Below, in pieces: positions 62,312 to 64,000 of a stretch of 64,000 nt of DNA (positions are counted from its first letter, which is position 1; each line of letters opens with the position of its first letter). The translations under genes and the position numbers were made by a program. The notes under the pieces are model-generated. The model searched no databases. It saw only the letters and a program-made list of their open reading frames with translations, and was not told the origin of the DNA. Source of the stretch: Ruminococcaceae bacterium UBA1405 (GTDB taxonomy: Bacteria > Bacillota > Clostridia > Oscillospirales > Ruminococcaceae); NCBI GenBank assembly GCA_002305685.1, contig DBQB01000024.1, forward strand, positions 124,629-188,628. The letters run 5' to 3'.

Positions 62312-63769
62312 ATGCTGACCCGCATTGTAACGGTATCCCTTTCCGGTTCGGTGATGATCCTGTTTCTGCTGCTGGTGCGACCTTTGCTGGAACGATACTA
62401 CAAAGCCGGTGTGCGGTATCTGCTTTGGATGTTACTGGCTTTGCGGTTACTGATCCCTGTTCCCTTGACGCTGCCGCAGCCACCCATTCATCTACCCTCC
62501 CTCCCGCCAAGCGAAATCATCCTTCGCTCATCGGAAAATCCTGCGGGAGAGCTGGAATCAGAAGGGGATACCCATGCTGTCGCCACCCTGCCCCAAAGGG
62601 AATCGCCAACCCTCTCCCCCACTGACGTTCTAACCATTCTTTGGAGCGCCGGCGCCGCTTTGTTTTTGCTGTATCATTTTATCGCATACCGGCTGTGGAA
62701 AAGAAAAATCACCCCATGGTGTACCACTCAGATACGAAGGCATCCGCCGGTAGTGGTATGTAAGATGATTTCCAGCCCCATGCTTTTCGGAATGCTGAAA
62801 CCTATGGTGCTTTTGCCCGACGCCGATTATTCGCCCCTGGATCTGGAACTGATTTTGGAGCATGAGCTGGTCCATTACCGCCGCAAAGATCTCTGGTATA
62901 AACTGTTGCTGCTGCTGGCAAATGCGGTGCACTGGTTTAATCCTCTGGTCTATCTGATGGTTTCTTACGCCAACCGGGATCTGGAATACGCCTGCGATGA
63001 GAAGGTAATTGCGGGAAAGGATCTCAATTATCGAAAACGGTATACCCTGTCGATTCTTCAGGCCGTACAGACAGAAAAAAGCCATATTTTTTCGACCTAT
63101 TTCAGAGGAGGAAAAAAAGAGATGAAGAAACGTTTTTCCAATATTCTGACCAACCATCGCAAAAAGACCGGAACTTTGATGTTCGTAATGCTTTTGGCGG
63201 TTACTACCCTATTGGGAACTCTGGTCGCCTGCAATCCCGCTAAAAATTCTGAGAATCCCCTTGGGTATGACAGCACTTTGCCATTGATGGGAGCGGACAA
63301 AGAAAAGGTTTTGGAAACACTGGAGGTGGACGCCGCACAGGCGGAAGTGACACAGCGCAACCAACAGGAGGAATATCTACTTGATTTTACCCTGGATGAC
63401 ACTGCCGGAAAGGCCGTTTTGATCTTTTACAATGATGTATTTATGGGGTTTCAGTATCAGCTGACCGATTGGAACACGGCCTACTCCTATGCCAACCAGA
63501 TTCGTCAGGAACTGGAACAGCAATACGGAGAAAAAACCACCTATCCCGGCATGGTATCCAGCAACAAAGATTATTTTGACAACATAACGGACGTCTCTCA
63601 GCTCAAAGAGACGGTGGAATACTATGAGGACTGGACTCCCGAAACCGATCCGGAACAGATGGAAAAGATGGTGGGAACCGATTATTCCAGAATAGACGTC
63701 CGTTTCACCCTATGGACCCTACCGGAAAATACGGCATACATCACCGTTCGATATATGGCCCTTCCATAA
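62312..63769 (+). CDS. BlaR1/MecR1-type membrane metalloprotease with an unfamiliar sensor domain
   Basis: The 485-residue protein is an M56-family membrane protease: helices near residues 5-25, 35-52 and 110-130, the zinc motif EHELVHYRRKDL (HELVH at 187-191), the third-ligand segment DLEYACDEKVIAG and another helix near 287-306. BlaR1 proteins end in a penicillin-binding domain; here the C-terminus (about 310-485) is different, with no SxxK-type motif, so it senses something else. An in-frame ATG at 63122 has AGGAGG 10 bases upstream and begins a lipoprotein-like signal ending LVAC, so a separate 215-residue product is possible. Confidence 0.88.
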   Translation: MLTRIVTVSLSGSVMILFLLLVRPLLERYYKAGVRYLLWMLLALRLLIPVPLTLPQPPIHLPSLPPSEIILRSSENPAGELESEGDTHAVATLPQRESPTLSPTDVLTILWSAGAALFLLYHFIAYRLWKRKITPWCTTQIRRHPPVVVCKMISSPMLFGMLKPMVLLPDADYSPLDLELILEHELVHYRRKDLWYKLLLLLANAVHWFNPLVYLMVSYANRDLEYACDEKVIAGKDLNYRKRYTLSILQAVQTEKSHIFSTYFRGGKKEMKKRFSNILTNHRKKTGTLMFVMLLAVTTLLGTLVACNPAKNSENPLGYDSTLPLMGADKEKVLETLEVDAAQAEVTQRNQQEEYLLDFTLDDTAGKAVLIFYNDVFMGFQYQLTDWNTAYSYANQIRQELEQQYGEKTTYPGMVSSNKDYFDNITDVSQLKETVEYYEDWTPETDPEQMEKMVGTDYSRIDVRFTLWTLPENTAYITVRYMALP

Positions 63770-63811
63770 CCTAAACCTAAGTGGGCAAAGGCCTTATATA
63801 AATAATATTCA

Positions 63812-63860
63812 AAAACCCGGAGATTACAACCACAAGCGCTTTGTGAATCTCCGGGTTTTC
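63812..63860 (+). terminator. Terminator of the blaI-blaR1-like operon
   Basis: AAAACCCGGAGATT (63812-63825) pairs with AATCTCCGGGTTTT (63846-63859), with an inner CACAA/TTGTG stem. Confidence 0.85.
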
Positions 63861-63878
63861 GTATTCATAGTATTATAT

Positions 63879-63912
63879 AAAAAAAGGATACCAGCCTTTT
63901 GACTGATATCCT
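63879..63912 (-). terminator. Terminator of the rRNA operon
   Basis: On the minus strand AGGATATCAGTC (63912-63901) pairs with the complement at 63885-63895 around a small loop, followed by a U-run (A-run at 63879-63885). Confidence 0.85.
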
Positions 63913-63914
63913 AA

Positions 63915-64000
<86 letters not shown>

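Overview
The window looks like a chromosomal segment of a spore-forming, Gram-positive anaerobe of the Clostridia, most likely Oscillospirales/Ruminococcaceae. This is inferred from the gene set (SpoIIID, LL-diaminopimelate aminotransferase, type III glutamine synthetase, two-subunit iron-sulfur serine dehydratase, PPi-type phosphofructokinase), from strong AGGAGG ribosome sites and sigma-A promoters, and from a moderately high GC content. No species can be named from sequence alone.

Region 1 (1-12.5 kb, minus strand) is an exopolysaccharide/capsule operon running off the left edge. In order of transcription it holds a chain-length/polymerase modulator, a BY-kinase, a CpsB phosphatase, a small membrane-anchored secreted protein, an LCP ligase, then after a strong intra-operon terminator a series of glycosyltransferases (GT4, an Alg14/Alg13-like pair, GT4, pyruvyl transferase, GT4), a Wzy-like polymerase, a GT11 fucosyltransferase, and the first codons of a gene that may be a flippase. 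Region 2 (13-25 kb) holds spoIIID, a DUF1015 protein, an acetyltransferase, an esterase-like hydrolase, an XRE regulator, a secreted protein with TPGTDP repeats and a poly-Asp tract, a fucose-isomerase-like protein, a phosphofructokinase, a DUF378 protein and two tandem M20 amidohydrolases.

Region 3 (25-41 kb) starts with a rod-shaped palindromic element of about 140 nt ending in a U-tract, upstream of a GH63-like glycosidase. It continues with an AAC(6')-like acetyltransferase, a lipoprotein, dapL, a YesM-type histidine kinase without a neighbouring response regulator, an M42 aminopeptidase, nnr, acpS, a DUF6106-like protein, an NPDTG-tailed surface protein and pyrG.

Region 4 (41-54 kb) is a nitrogen-assimilation island. 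On the minus strand a glutamine synthetase, an ANTAR antiterminator protein, carA and a carB gene fused in frame to a complete dapF appear to form one operon. Divergently lie a type III glutamine synthetase and an ammonium channel fused to a PII domain. All three transcription units begin with leaders that contain an intrinsic terminator and competing hairpins, so transcription attenuation, plausibly by the locally encoded ANTAR protein, may be the common control.

Region 5 (54-64 kb) holds a MarR-controlled heterodimeric ABC exporter, an Lrp regulator with serine dehydratase sdaAB/sdaAA, an AraC regulator preceded by a promoter-terminator leader, a BlaI/BlaR1-type pair with clear operators, and the 3' part of a 5S rRNA on the minus strand, marking the end of an rRNA operon beyond the right edge.
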